Shown piece by piece: positions 11,040-21,978 of a stretch of DNA of 64,000 nucleotides. The notes under the pieces were generated by a model. The model searched no databases. It was not told where the DNA came from and saw only the letters and a program-made list of their open reading frames with translations. The position numbers and the translations under genes are program-made. Positions within the stretch are counted from its first letter, which is position 1. The number at the start of each line of letters is the position of its first letter. Origin of the DNA: Aedes albopictus (Eukaryota > Arthropoda > Insecta > Diptera > Culicidae). The stretch covers positions 299,065,080-299,129,079 of the forward strand of contig NC_085136.1 of the NCBI RefSeq assembly GCF_035046485.1, read 5' to 3'.

Positions 11040-11800
11040 GTTTTTTAATCAGCAATTTCATTGAAAATTTGTTTTGAAATTTCAACGGCAACTCACTCAT
11101 ATGAATTTCCTTCTACAATTCGTTTTTCAGTTTCTTTGCAAACTTCTTTGGCAATTCCATGGTGATATCTTTTGTAGTTATTTATGATTTCATTTTATTT
11201 ATAATTATTGCTTTTAAAAATTGCTTCGGCAATATGTCTATATTTTTTCAGCATTGTTTTTTTATTTTATTCGGAAAATTCTTAGGGTATTCCTTTGGCT
11301 GCATCATCAATAATTTTTGCAGCGATTCCTTTGTGAATTACTTCGGTGTTCAGCACTTTCTTTGAACATTTCAATTGTTATTTGTGTGAGAAATCTTACA
11401 GTAATTCCTTTCTCATCTTCGGCAATTTTATTTCAAGCTTTTTCGTTAATTCCTCTGTAAAATCCCTAGGCAGTTAATTTGGAAGTTTCTCAAACAATTA
11501 TTTTGGGAATTCCATGGGAATTCATTACACATTTTCACAAGAATATACAAATTCTTTGGGGATTTTTCGGCTATTTCTTTGTGAATTTCTTCGGCCATTC
11601 CTTTGCAAATTCTCTGACAGTTCCTTTGGAAACTCAAAAATTCACATTTTACAACGGAATTGTGATTTCCCAAACAATAGCCGAAAAATTTTAAAATGGA
11701 GTTTCGGAATCTATTTGCAAAGAATTCTCGAATAAAAAACAACAAAGATATAACAAAACAAAATCCTGAAAAATTCCCACAGAAATGGCTGGATACATTC
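11040..11800. repeat. Degenerate AATTCCTTTG/TTCGGCAATT array, left arm
   Basis: Imperfect repeats of TTCGGCAATTCCTTTG-like phrases fill this stretch. The polarity is opposite to that of the similar repeats at 19740-20220 (AAAGGAATTGCCGAA), on the other side of the BEL element. Short open frames here come from the repeats. Confidence 0.6.
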
Positions 11801-11812
11801 CATCAAAGTTAC

Positions 11813-12296
11813 TGTTGCGGGAACCACTGGGTCGACAATGATAAATAGTGCGACCGGGCACTCCCTCATTTCTGTTGGACAAGATTGTCAGGCAAATACG
11901 TCAAACGATGATGATAAGCAGATTTGAGAAAAGTAAAAAAGTATGTGAATTCGATAACGCTATAATTTGAAGATTTTGTAGATTATTTGAAGTTGTTTTC
12001 TTAATAAGTTGAATTTGTACACTATTATAATGACAATAAGTAAGTAAGAATTTAATCCATGCAATGTGCCATCTCTTATTTGATCTGTAATCTAAATTTA
12101 CAGTTATCGCCAATAGCAACCGCTAATAGATAGCCTAAAACTGTTCTTTTTGCTATAGAGTTTAGGACCAACACTGAAATGTAAGTATCCTCAAATGTAA
12201 ACAACTGACCCTGAATTTAACGTAAATATAATTGCAGCTTTGAAGCTGTGCAGTAGCAGCTAGCGAAATTTCAGTTTTATTGGCGATATCGCAACA
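11813..12296 (+). repeat. 5' LTR of the BEL/Pao element
   Basis: 484 bp from TGTTGCGGGAACC to GGCGATATCGCAACA. It matches the 3' LTR at every base I compared. It also encodes, in the 3' copy, the last ~38 codons of pol. Confidence 0.95.
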
Positions 12297-12332
12297 TTTT
12301 CTTCAAAGATTTCATCGTCTACAAGGATTACG

Positions 12333-14760
12333 ATGAATATAGATAAGGATTCGTCCCAGAATGCGGAAAAGACTGCCACTGGCCAGTGTATCTGTGCGAG
12401 AGACCAGATTCTGCGGACAATTTAGTGCAGTGCGATCGCTGTGATTGTTACGTTCATTTCAGTTGTGCAGGGGTGAACGATTCGATATCTAACCCGGATC
12501 GCAGTTTCGTATGCAAGAAATGCACAGAGCGTGATGAGATCGTTTCGCTGGTGTCGAGGAGGTCGAGTAAGGCCTCGCGTAGTAGCAGAAGATCTGCACA
12601 ACTGCAACTCAGCCTGAAGAAGCTGGAGGAAGAAAACAAGCTCCGGATGAAGAAAATCGACGAAGAAGAACGGTTTCGAAAGATGAGGTTGGATGCGGAA
12701 GAAGAAATGATGAAGAAGAAGTTCGAGCTATTGCAGGCGGGTTTTAGCAGTGATGATGACCAAGTCAGTGAGAAGAGCGGAGTAAGCTCTCGCAACGTTC
12801 GACGAAGCACAGAGTCGTGGGTGGCAAATATAGGTCAGACTGAAGGAGCATGCAGTAATGCTACCACGTCGGCCAACAATCAACGGCAATCTTCGATGAT
12901 CGAGAAGTCCATCATACCCGAAGATAGGCGAACAATACCTACAGAAACGACGAACAAATCTTCATCATGTCAGGTTGATGTTTCCTTGGCAAGCATTCCG
13001 GAGAGTGGACCGGTTGTTGCAATGTTGTCCACGTGCGTGGCGAACCTCTCGGATGCTAACAAGCTGCCAGTTTCATTAGCAAATACAGAAACTCCAGCAA
13101 CCGTTTCGATGCACACCCCGAAGTGCTCTACGAGTGTGTCAGCTTTGGGGGCTTTTTCGAAAGCTAGCTCCAATATCTGCGCATCAGTAGTGGAGCCCGA
13201 TAGATCAAATGCGCTGATTTCGGAAAGAAGGAACATCATCTCATCGGCCGAATTACAACAATCCATGACAGCTGGTTCCTCGTTGTCAATATTACATCAA
13301 AGGAAGCCATTCACTGCAATCGACACCGCAAATCCAACGCCGGCAAACACGCAACCAGAGTTTGGAGCGCAAATTCGGCCACCGGAGTGGTCAGTATATG
13401 GAATTGGCAACAGTGCATTCGGTCAGAATACCATCCAGCCAACCAGCATTTCGTTGAGCCCACAAGCGAGAATGGCCCCAGCTTGCAATAATCAGTCGCC
13501 ATTCAGGACAGTACCCTCTGCGTCGCACGTTCAATGCACAATCTCGTCAGCTTCATATCCCACAATAGCTTCGTCGGTGGCGGTCCCACCAAGAGTGGAT
13601 GTTCCGTACAATCAAGCGGCATCCAGGAATGTGTGGCCAGTAACCATGGCTGCATCCCATATGGATCCCGAAGGTCGAGTTCCGCCATCTATGATAACTT
13701 CGAGGCCAGCGCAACACGGGTCGGGGCAAATCAACCACAACTGTTTCTCCGGACCGAGTGCAGCACAAATCGCCGCTCGACAGGTTATCCCACGAGAACT
13801 ACCAGTATTCTCCGGAAATCCTCAAGCTGCAATGACGCAGAAAATTTAGCACGCCTACAGCGATGTCTTCGTGGACATGCACTTGAAGCTGTCCGCAGCC
13901 AATTGCTGATACCTGACTCAGTACCGTACGTAATGGCCACCTTGGAGCGAATGTACGGTCGACCAGAAGTCATTATTAATGCGTTACTCAAGCAGTTGCG
14001 AAGTGTGCCTTCGCCCCGAGCCGATGATCTGAAAACGCTAATCAGATTTGGCATGGCTGTTCAAAATTTGGTTGGACACATGATTGTAGCTAATCAGCAG
14101 CAACACATTTCGAATCCCATGTTGCTATACGAGTTGGTCGACAGGCTGCCGTCAAATTTCAAACTTGAGTGGGCGAACTATAAGCGCACTAGCTTGGACG
14201 TGAACTTATCCACATTTTCGGAGTTCATGACTGATTTAGTGGCAATGGCTAGTGACGTAACATTGCATGTCGACCCAATTAGTGAAACGGATACGAGGCA
14301 GAAAAGGAACAAGTATGAGAAATCCAACAAGGAGAAGATGTTTGTGCACCAGGTAGATACAAAGCAAAGCCAGGACAACAAGAGTCAGACTACCACAATG
14401 GACACACCGATCAAAACATGCACTTGTTGCGGACATCCAGGTCATCGGATTGCAGACTGTGATACGTTCAAGCGTTTAGATATCGACGGTCGCTGGAAAA
14501 CCGTGCGCGATAAGGGTCTTTGTCGTATTTGTCTTGTGCCTCACAAGTCATGGCCATGTCGATCTAAGAAGGAATGCGAACACGAAAACTGTCGACTACG
14601 TCACAATACGCTACTACATTCCACCAGTCCGTCTAACAATCAAGCTGTTTCGACAATCAATGTGGCTCAGCAGAATCATCATTTCGTGAAGGCATATTCT
14701 CTATTGCGATACATACCAATCACACTGTATGGCCGTAGATGTTTTCGCCTTGTTGGATGA
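12333..14760 (+). pseudogene. BEL/Pao gag with N-terminal PHD-like finger, broken
   Basis: A start codon at 12333 opens a short frame that is lost by a one-base slip at about 12388, exactly before a Cys4-His-Cys3 finger (LCERPDSADNLVQCDRCDC, then HFSC and CKKC). Such PHD-like fingers occur at the N-terminus of many insect BEL/Pao Gags. The second frame (to 13849) has a charged coiled-coil (EEENKLRMKKIDEEERFRKM) and a Ser/Thr-rich region. It ends at FSGNPQ by a small out-of-frame deletion near 13830. The third frame (to 14760) resumes at DAENLARLQRCLRGHALEAV and reaches the knuckle CTCCGHPGHRIADC and a second Cys-rich cluster. The missing stretch after SGNP normally holds conserved capsid residues. 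Identification is firm; function is lost. Confidence 0.9.
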
Positions 14761-17543
14761 TGGCTCGTCGTCCACGATTCTTGAAGCGGAGGTAGCTGAG
14801 TTCCTCGGAGTGTACGGTCCAGAAGAGCCATTGCATATATAGGGTAGAAGCTTCAGTTTTGGCCAGTTCGGAGTTTTGGCCATAGTGCGGTATTGAGCCT
14901 GTTGCGATCTAAATCGGCGTAAATTTATTTTTTACTAGTACTAGTATTACTAGTGATGATTACAGCTGTGAAAACCACACATTTTGATTGAAAATTGGAA
15001 GAAAAAAATATATTTCCTTAAAAAATCTGCTCCCATATATCTATTTTGGCCAGGGTGCTTCTAATTTGGCCACTCCCATAAGAAATACACGTGATTGGCC
15101 AAAATAGAAACCAAACTTAAGAATATGGCCAAAACTGCGGCAGAGCTTCTATTTTGGCCAGTGCCACTTTTAATACAAAAATCAAGTATTGGCATGATTT
15201 CTGCATTTTTCCTTCAAAATATAGATTGAAACCTTTCTTTTGACGCATTGATTGTTTTCATAGGATTATTGGTTATTTTTATAAAAATGATTTCCCTTAG
15301 ACTGGCCAAAACCGGTGCCCGCACCCTACTGGACGAGTGACATTAGTCGAGCCGAGCAAAAGTCGCAGCGTATCCAATTGACAGTATCCGGATTTGAGAT
15401 GACTCAGCAATATCCTTTGCGAGATGTGAAGACAGTCGCTCAACTCAAACTCCCAAGTCAGTCAATGAACTATGCAGATCTGTGCTCAACACATCCGCAC
15501 CTTAAAGGGTTACCAATGAAGAGTTACTCGAATGCAACACCACGGATCATCATAGGAGTCGACAACGTGAAGTTAATCAACACAATGAAAATACGCGAAG
15601 GGAACAATGGAGATCTTGCTGCCGTCAAATCCAGATTGGGTTGGACCATTTATGGAAGGCACATGGAATCAGAAAGTAAGGAACATCTGTATATTCACAT
15701 GGAGCAGAAAAAGGAAGTAGTAGACAATGCAACATTGCATGACCTGCTGCAGCAATTCTTCAACATCGAAGAGTCTTGTATCACAGTCAAGCCGGAAACC
15801 GAGGAGGACAAAAGAGCATTACAAATACTCCACCAAACAACGATCAGGAATGATAAGGGATTCGAAGTAGGCCTCCTGTGGAAGAAGGATGAGCGTACTG
15901 TTCCAGATTCATTTCCCTTGGCTCTACGTCGTCTAAAATGCTTGGAGAAACGTCTGATTCGAGATGGAGACCTTTATGCTAAGGTGCGAGAACTCATCCA
16001 AGCGTACCTTCAGAAGGGTTATGCTCATCGTGCGACTGAGGCCGAGTTAAGATCCGTTGATTCCCAGCAGACCTGGTATTTGCCTTTGGGAGTTGTACAA
16101 AGCCCTAAAAAACCAAACAAAATACGCCTTATTTGGGATGCGGCGGCAACAGTGCAAGGTGTGAGTTTCAACGACCTTGTTCTCAAGGGTCCCGATTTGA
16201 CGGTGTCACTTGTCGCCGTATTGATTAGGTTTCGAGAGAGGAACATCGCAATCGGTGGAGACTTGCGAGAAATGTTCCACCAGATTGCTATACGGTCCAC
16301 TGACAAACAATACTTGCGCTTTCTATGGAGAGACCATCCGGAAGAACAGCCCAGAGTGTACATCATGGATGTTGCCATATTTGGAGCATCCTGCTCTCCT
16401 TGTATTGCACAGTTCGTTAAGAACAAAAATGCGGAGGAGTTCTCCGCCAGTTATCCTCGTGCCGCAAGGGCGATCATCGACAATCATTATGTCGATGATT
16501 ACCTCGACAGCGTGGACACCGCACAGGAAGCAATCGAACTGATGAACCACGTCAAAGACATTCATTCGAATGGAGGATTTGAATTACGTCAGTTCGTTTC
16601 CAATTCACCAGATGTTTTGAGTGGGCTTGGCGTGCTACACGCGACTGATAACAAGAATCTTAATCTAGATTCGGAATCGGAACGGGTCCTTGGTATGTAT
16701 TGGATGCCGGCGCTGGACACCTTCACGTTCGCCTGCCCCTCGAATACCGATATAACGCAATATCAGGTCCCGACAAAGCGACAAGTGCTCCGGATCATTA
16801 TGAGCGTTTTTGACCCCTTGGGATTAATAGCCCATTACACCATACATGGAAAAATAATTATGCAGCACATATGGAGAGCAGGAACTAATTGGGACGAACC
16901 TATTCCGGAATGCCTGCAACAGAGCTGGGCTGCATGGCAATCCTGCCTGGAACACCTGAACAAAATACAAATTCCCCGATGTATACTTGGCCATACCCGT
17001 ACAGATCAAGATAGATCGTCGGAATTGCACGCGTTCGTTGATGCCAGTCAACACGCTTATGCGTGCGCTATTTATCTACGGACGATTGGCGAATCAGGTG
17101 TACAGTGTTCCCTAATCATTGCCAAAACTAAAGTAGCCCCGCTGAAACCAGTTTCCATACCACGGTTAGAGCTCCAGGCTGCATTGATTGGAGCCCGGTT
17201 GATGGACCATGTGTGCAAAAATCTAACATTACCGGTACGACGGCGAATGTTTTGGTCGGACTCATCCACAGTACTCTCTTGGATCCATGCAGATAGTTTT
17301 CGCTACCATCAATACGTTGCTCTACGGGTAGGCGAAATTCTATCACTAACCAAGGCCAACGAATGGAAATACGTACCGTCAAAACTCAACGTGATCGATG
17401 ATGCAACAAAATGGAAAGGCAATCCGGATTTCACCAAGGAAGGTGTTTGGTTCAGCGGGCCGAAGTTTCTTTGTCAAACTGAATCAGCATGGCCAGTTCA
17501 GCCGAAGACGAAGGAAACTACAGAAGAACAGATGGGTCATCTA
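14732..17543 (+). pseudogene. BEL/Pao pol, protease-RT-RNase H part
   Basis: The protease frame starts near 14732, shifted relative to gag, and shows the active-site block ALLDDGSSSTIL at about 14747. After EPLHI (14839) it is cut by a 485-bp MITE and resumes in phase at 15329. The RT covers about 15.7-16.6 kb with LIWDAAA, the first catalytic block GGDLREMFHQI and YVDDYLDS (16488-16511). RNase H follows at about 17.03 kb (HAFVDASQHAYACAIY) and the WSDSSTVLSWI block at about 17.26 kb. At 17543 a second, 125-bp MITE brings in a stop; beyond it the same frame continues into integrase. Apart from the MITEs this stretch is open throughout, unlike gag. Confidence 0.93.
14842..15326. mobile_element. 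485-bp MITE in the protease region, TA duplication, TTTTGGCCA-rich
   Basis: TA flanks (14840-14841, 15327-15328). The termini are GGGT...GGTTTTGGCCAGT-like and inverted: the left end reads GGGTAGAAGC then TTCAGTTTTGGCCAGT, and the right end is the complement of GGGTGCGGGCACC then GGTTTTGGCCAGT. At least eight TTGGCCA/TGGCCAA motifs in both orientations lie inside. Taking out the element plus one TA puts the flanking pol codons back in phase, which confirms the borders. Confidence 0.85.
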
Positions 17544-17668
17544 CAGTGACCCCACAATTTATGAATCGGCAAAAATGACCACAGTTTATGGATCACTCCA
17601 TTTGATCAACATGGTGATTCATAAATAGTGTACAAAAATTAAGGAGATTCATCGGTGTGGGGTCACTG
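17544..17668. mobile_element. 125-bp MITE in pol, TA duplication, CAGTGACCCCACA ends
   Basis: Perfect 13-bp TIRs (CAGTGACCCCACA) with TA on each side (17542-17543, 17669-17670). A second, internal inverted pair TTTATGAATC / GATTCATAAA lies inside. The ends and TA target suggest a Tc1/mariner-type MITE. Its removal with one TA joins the RNase H and integrase frames without a break, which fixes the borders. Confidence 0.9.
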
Positions 17669-17670
17669 TA

Positions 17671-19335
17671 CTTCATCACCTAGAAGAATCGTCCGATACT
17701 GTCATCGATGTGAACCGATTTTCAAGTTGGCATCGTCTACTCCGGACGGCTGGATTTGTTTGTAGGGCAGTCAATAAGTGGAAGAACTTCAGAACAGAAG
17801 ACCGATCGCAAGCCTGGTTGTCTTCTAAGGAATTCGTGGAAGCAGAGAATCTTCTATTGAAGCAAGTCCAGAAGGAAGCATTTGCGGTGGAATATCGTCT
17901 ACTGGAGACAAGCAGTGACGGCACAATCAAGCCAATTGTGAACAAAGCCAGTTTGCTGTATAAGTTGTCTCCATTCTTGGACCAAGCCGGAGTTATACGG
18001 ATGGGAAGCCGAATTGGAGCTGCTCCCTTTGTTCCATACGAAGCGAAATATCCCATCATTTTGCCGAAAAATCACAAAGTGACACGTCTTCTCACAGATA
18101 GCCATCACCGCCGTTTACTGCACGCCAATAACGAAACGGTGGTGAATGACATGAGGCAGCGATACTATATTCCAGCACAACGTCGCATTGTGAGAAAGGT
18201 GGTATCCGAATGTCAGTACTGTAAAAATTTGAAAGCTGTTCCTCAAGTTCCGCTAATGGCGCCTTTACCAAGAGCACGACTAACTGCTTTTGTGAAGCCC
18301 TTTGCGTACATTGGGGTCGACTATTTTGGCCCTATGTTAGTCACGGTAGGACGGAAGCAAGTTAAGCGCTGGATTGCCTTATTCACGTGTTTGAGCATAA
18401 GAGCAGTCCATATGGAGGTGGTACATAATTTATCGACCAGTTCGTGTATCAAGGCTTTTCGACGATTCGTGGCTCGACGCGGAGCACCTCTCGAGGTGTA
18501 TAGCGACAACGGTACCTGTTTTGTTGGCGCGAACAGACAACTTCGGAAGGAGATACGGATGATCAACGAAGGTTGCGCAGGAACATTCACGAACGCCCGG
18601 ACGAAATGGGTATTTAACCCACCCGCAGCACCACACATGGGTGGACTGTGGGAAAGAATGGTGCGATCGGTTAAAACTGCTATGCAGGCCATTGGATCGA
18701 GTCAACGCCATCCAAATGAGGAGACATTCGAAACTATTGTCCTGGAGGCCGAATCAGTGGTCAATTCACGGCCCCTGACCTACATTGCACTTGAATCATC
18801 CGACCAGGAGGCGCTTACACCAAGCCATTTTCTTCTATATGGTACGCAGGGAGTTATCCAACCATCAGTTCAGCCGTTGCAGTATAGTTGCGCCCTCAGA
18901 GATAGTTGGACGTTGGCTCAGTGGACGATTGACGAATTTTGGCGTCGATGGATACGGGAATATCTACCGGTATTGACAAGGCGGTCCAAGTGGTTCGAGC
19001 GGGTGAAGCCGATTCAAGTGGACGATACGGTGATTGTGGTAGATGGCAATTCAGCGAGAAACGAATGGTTGAAGGGAAAAATAGTTGAGATTTTCGTTGC
19101 TCCAGATGGACAAGTGCGGAAAGCAAAGATTCAAACCACCAAGGGAATCCTCTTGAGACCGGCAGCTAAGATAGCAGTATTAGACGTTCGAGGTAGTGCC
19201 GGATCACACGGGTCGGGGGATGTTGCGGGAACCACTGGGTCGACAATGATAAATAGTGCGACCGGGCACTCCCTCATTTCTGTTGGACAAGATTGTCAGG
19301 CAAATACGTCAAACGATGATGATAAGCAGATTTGA
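17671..19335 (+). pseudogene. BEL/Pao pol, integrase part
   Basis: This continues the pol frame after the MITE. The zinc-binding region (HHRRLLHANNE ... CQYC, about 18.10-18.23 kb) is followed by the DDE core: the D of GVDYFGP (about 18.32 kb), the D of YSDNGTCF (about 18.50 kb) and the E of LWERM (about 18.65 kb). A C-terminal basic tail carries DTVIVVDG. The stop (19333-19335) lies 115 bp inside the 3' LTR, so the LTR encodes the protein's end. All catalytic acidic residues are kept. The integrase itself looks intact, but it is separated from the rest of pol by a stop inside the MITE. Confidence 0.92.
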
Positions 19336-19704
19336 GAAAAGTAAAAAAGTATGTGAATTCGATAACGCTATAATTTGAAGATTTTGTAGATTATTTGAAG
19401 TTGTTTTCTTAATAAGTTGAATTTGTACACTATTATAATGACAATAAGTAAGTAAGAATTTAATCCATGCAATGTGCCATCTCTTATTTGATCTGTAATC
19501 TAAATTTACAGTTATCGCCAATAGCAACCGCTAATAGATAGCCTAAAACTGTTCTTTTTGCTATAGAGTTTAGGACCAACACTGAAATGTAAGTATCCTC
19601 AAATGTAAACAACTGACCCTGAATTTAACGTAAATATAATTGCAGCTTTGAAGCTGTGCAGTAGCAGCTAGCGAAATTTCAGTTTTATTGGCGATATCGC
19701 AACA
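19221..19704 (+). repeat. 3' LTR of the BEL/Pao element
   Basis: 484 bp, matching the 5' LTR at every position compared. A purine-rich tract (GGGTCGGGGGA) directly precedes it and fits a polypurine tract. Confidence 0.95.
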
Positions 19705-19739
19705 GTTACATAAAAAGTTTTCATAACATTGGCAACTGT

Positions 19740-20215
19740 TTTAGAAATTTCTTAGGTAGTTTTGATCCAAATTTATCCAGCTTTTCATTTGGGAATATCT
19801 CTGAGAAAAACTATTAAATTCCTGAAGAAATTATGGAAGCTTTTCGCAAAAAATGCGATCTGAAGCAAAGCAAAATTGAATTGCCGAAATATATTCCAAA
19901 GGGGTTACCGATGAAATTTCCATGAAACTTTCCACAAGTATTAAATACTTTTTTTCTCAAAGGGATTCTCGAAAAAAAAATGGAATAAATTTTCAAAAAG
20001 TTGCTTGAAGAATTTCCTAAGAAATTGTCGGCGAAATTCTTAAAGGAATTATTGGCAAAACCATTAAAGGAATTTCTGATGGAATTTCAGAAAGAGTTTC
20101 AAAATTGCCGTAATTTTGAAAGAATTGCCGAAGATGTTTTCAAATAAATTCCCGAGGGATATCTATAAGAAATTTGCCGAATAAACTTCCAAAGCATTAC
20201 CGAAAAAGTTCCCAA
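19740..20215. repeat. Degenerate AAAGGAATT/GCCGAAATT array
   Basis: Repeated phrases such as AAAGGAATTNCCGAAA and GAAATTTCC. The polarity is reversed relative to 11040-11800. It belongs to the body of the outer hAT-type unit. Confidence 0.55.
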
Positions 20216-20699
20216 AGCAATAATAGAGCCGTAGCGTGGTCCCATGGCGCCTTTGGCAAGCGTCCATGTTGGCGCCCCACGAAAAATTGACATTGTTAAT
20301 TTGCTTAAATTTGTAGTTTTTCTTTTTGTTCAAATTTTCTTCAAAAGTTATATTTTGATGTTTCGAAAAAAAACACATTCCCTTCGATTTTGTTTTTATT
20401 TTCTTATAGTTTTTTTTCATTCGTGTAATTTCTGTAGGAATTTCAATTGGAGTCACCCATAAACTCTCCGAAATTTGCCCATTTTGCATTTCAAGAATCT
20501 CACTAAGACCAGCTCAATAATTAGAAATAACATTTCAAATTCATAATATAAATACATTATGCATAATTTTCTACAGGAAATCTTACAGTATTTTTTTAAA
20601 GTTTTGTTAATTTTGTACTTAATTGAGTTTCACGGGATTTCAGGAATCGTCAAACGAACAATTTTACTAATTCTAATCTCTACAGAGGTTTATGTTCTC

Positions 20700-21850
20700 T
20701 GGATGAATTCCTGGTGAAATCATTTGAATAAATTATGCAAGAATCTCTAAAGGAGTTTCAGCAAAAATATCCAGAGGAATACAGGATGAAAATCCTGGAG
20801 AAATTTCAGCAAAAATTTCCAATTGAATTCATGGAGTAGCTCTTGCAGGAATTTCTGAAGCAATTTGTGAAGAAATGCCTGTAAGAATATGTAAAGAACA
20901 ACTGGAAGAATTTCTGAAATGTATTTGGAAGATTTTTTCTCAAGGAATTCCTGAAAAAGTTTCTCAAGTATTTTTTTTGGAGATCTAGAAAAAAATCTCT
21001 AGAAGGTTTAATGAAGAAATCCCTGGAGGAAGTCGATGGAAGGCTTTCAAAAGAAACACTTAGAGTTATTTTGGATAATATCAAATGCGATTTTTTTAAC
21101 GGCAAATCTGGAGAAAAAATTTAAATGAATTCTAAATTTACGGTTGTCTGGAGGAGTTTATATGGAAATTCATGAAAGGTTTCTTAGCGCAATTCTAGCA
21201 GAAATATGTGGAGCAATCCTTAGTAAACATGGAAGAGTTTTTAAGCGATGTGATAGATTTCTTGTTTTTAAAGAAATCTATAGATGACTTTCAGAAGAAA
21301 ACTTTAGTTGAATTTCCAAAGTAAGCCGTTAAAAAAATAAAAAAAATAACCTTGGAAAAATTCTGAAGGAAATCTTTGGATTTCTAACTGAATCTGTACA
21401 GGATTTTCCATTTCCATTGGTTCTTAGGTTCTAATCCTTAAAGATACTTTTGCAGGAATCTCTAGAAGAGTTCCAAAAAAAACTTTGTAATTCTGAGAAA
21501 TCGTAGAATATTATTCAATAAAATTCTTGGAAAGATATCGGGACAAATCCTTTGGCTAATTTATGGATAAACTCCTAGATAACTGCCTGAAAGAATTTCT
21601 GATGGTATTTAGAAATTCCTTTGAGAAATATCAAGAAAAATCTGCAGAAGAATTCTTTATTTTTTAAGGATCTCTGAATGAGTTTCTGAGAGATTTTTAG
21701 AGGAATCCTTGAGGAATTTTTTAAAGAAATATTTTGAGAAAATTTCTGAAATTTTTTCTGTAGGATTTTCTGATGGCAACCTATTAAAAAATTCTAAAAA
21801 AATATTTGGGAAAATTGATGAAGTAATTTCTGGAATATAAAAATTTTATT
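20700..21850. repeat. Degenerate GGAATTTCTG/AAGAAATTT array
   Basis: Loose repeats of GGAATTTCT(G/A)A(A/G)GAAAT-type phrases with frequent stops. No coding signal. It lies inside the second hAT-type unit. Confidence 0.5.
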
Positions 21851-21978
21851 TTGGGGGCTGGGAGTAAAAAAACTCAATGGTACTTAATGGACCTAAAAAA
21901 ATCTGCTAGATTTGCAAGAGATTAAGCGCAAACAAGCATTCACTGGAAATAACAGTTGATTTTTTTTTTCATTTAAAA

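Larger units (their letters stand above)
11813..19704 (+). mobile_element. BEL/Pao LTR retrotransposon, recent but defective
   Basis: Two 484-bp LTRs begin TGTTGC and end GCAACA and are indistinguishable by eye. The 5-bp target duplication GTTAC lies at 11808-11812 and 19705-19709. The internal order is gag with zinc knuckles, aspartic protease (DDGSS), RT (YVDD), RNase H and integrase, the BEL/Pao order, with the integrase frame ending inside the 3' LTR. Despite identical LTRs, the body has frameshifts, an out-of-frame gag deletion and two TA-flanked insertions in pol. Confidence 0.95.
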
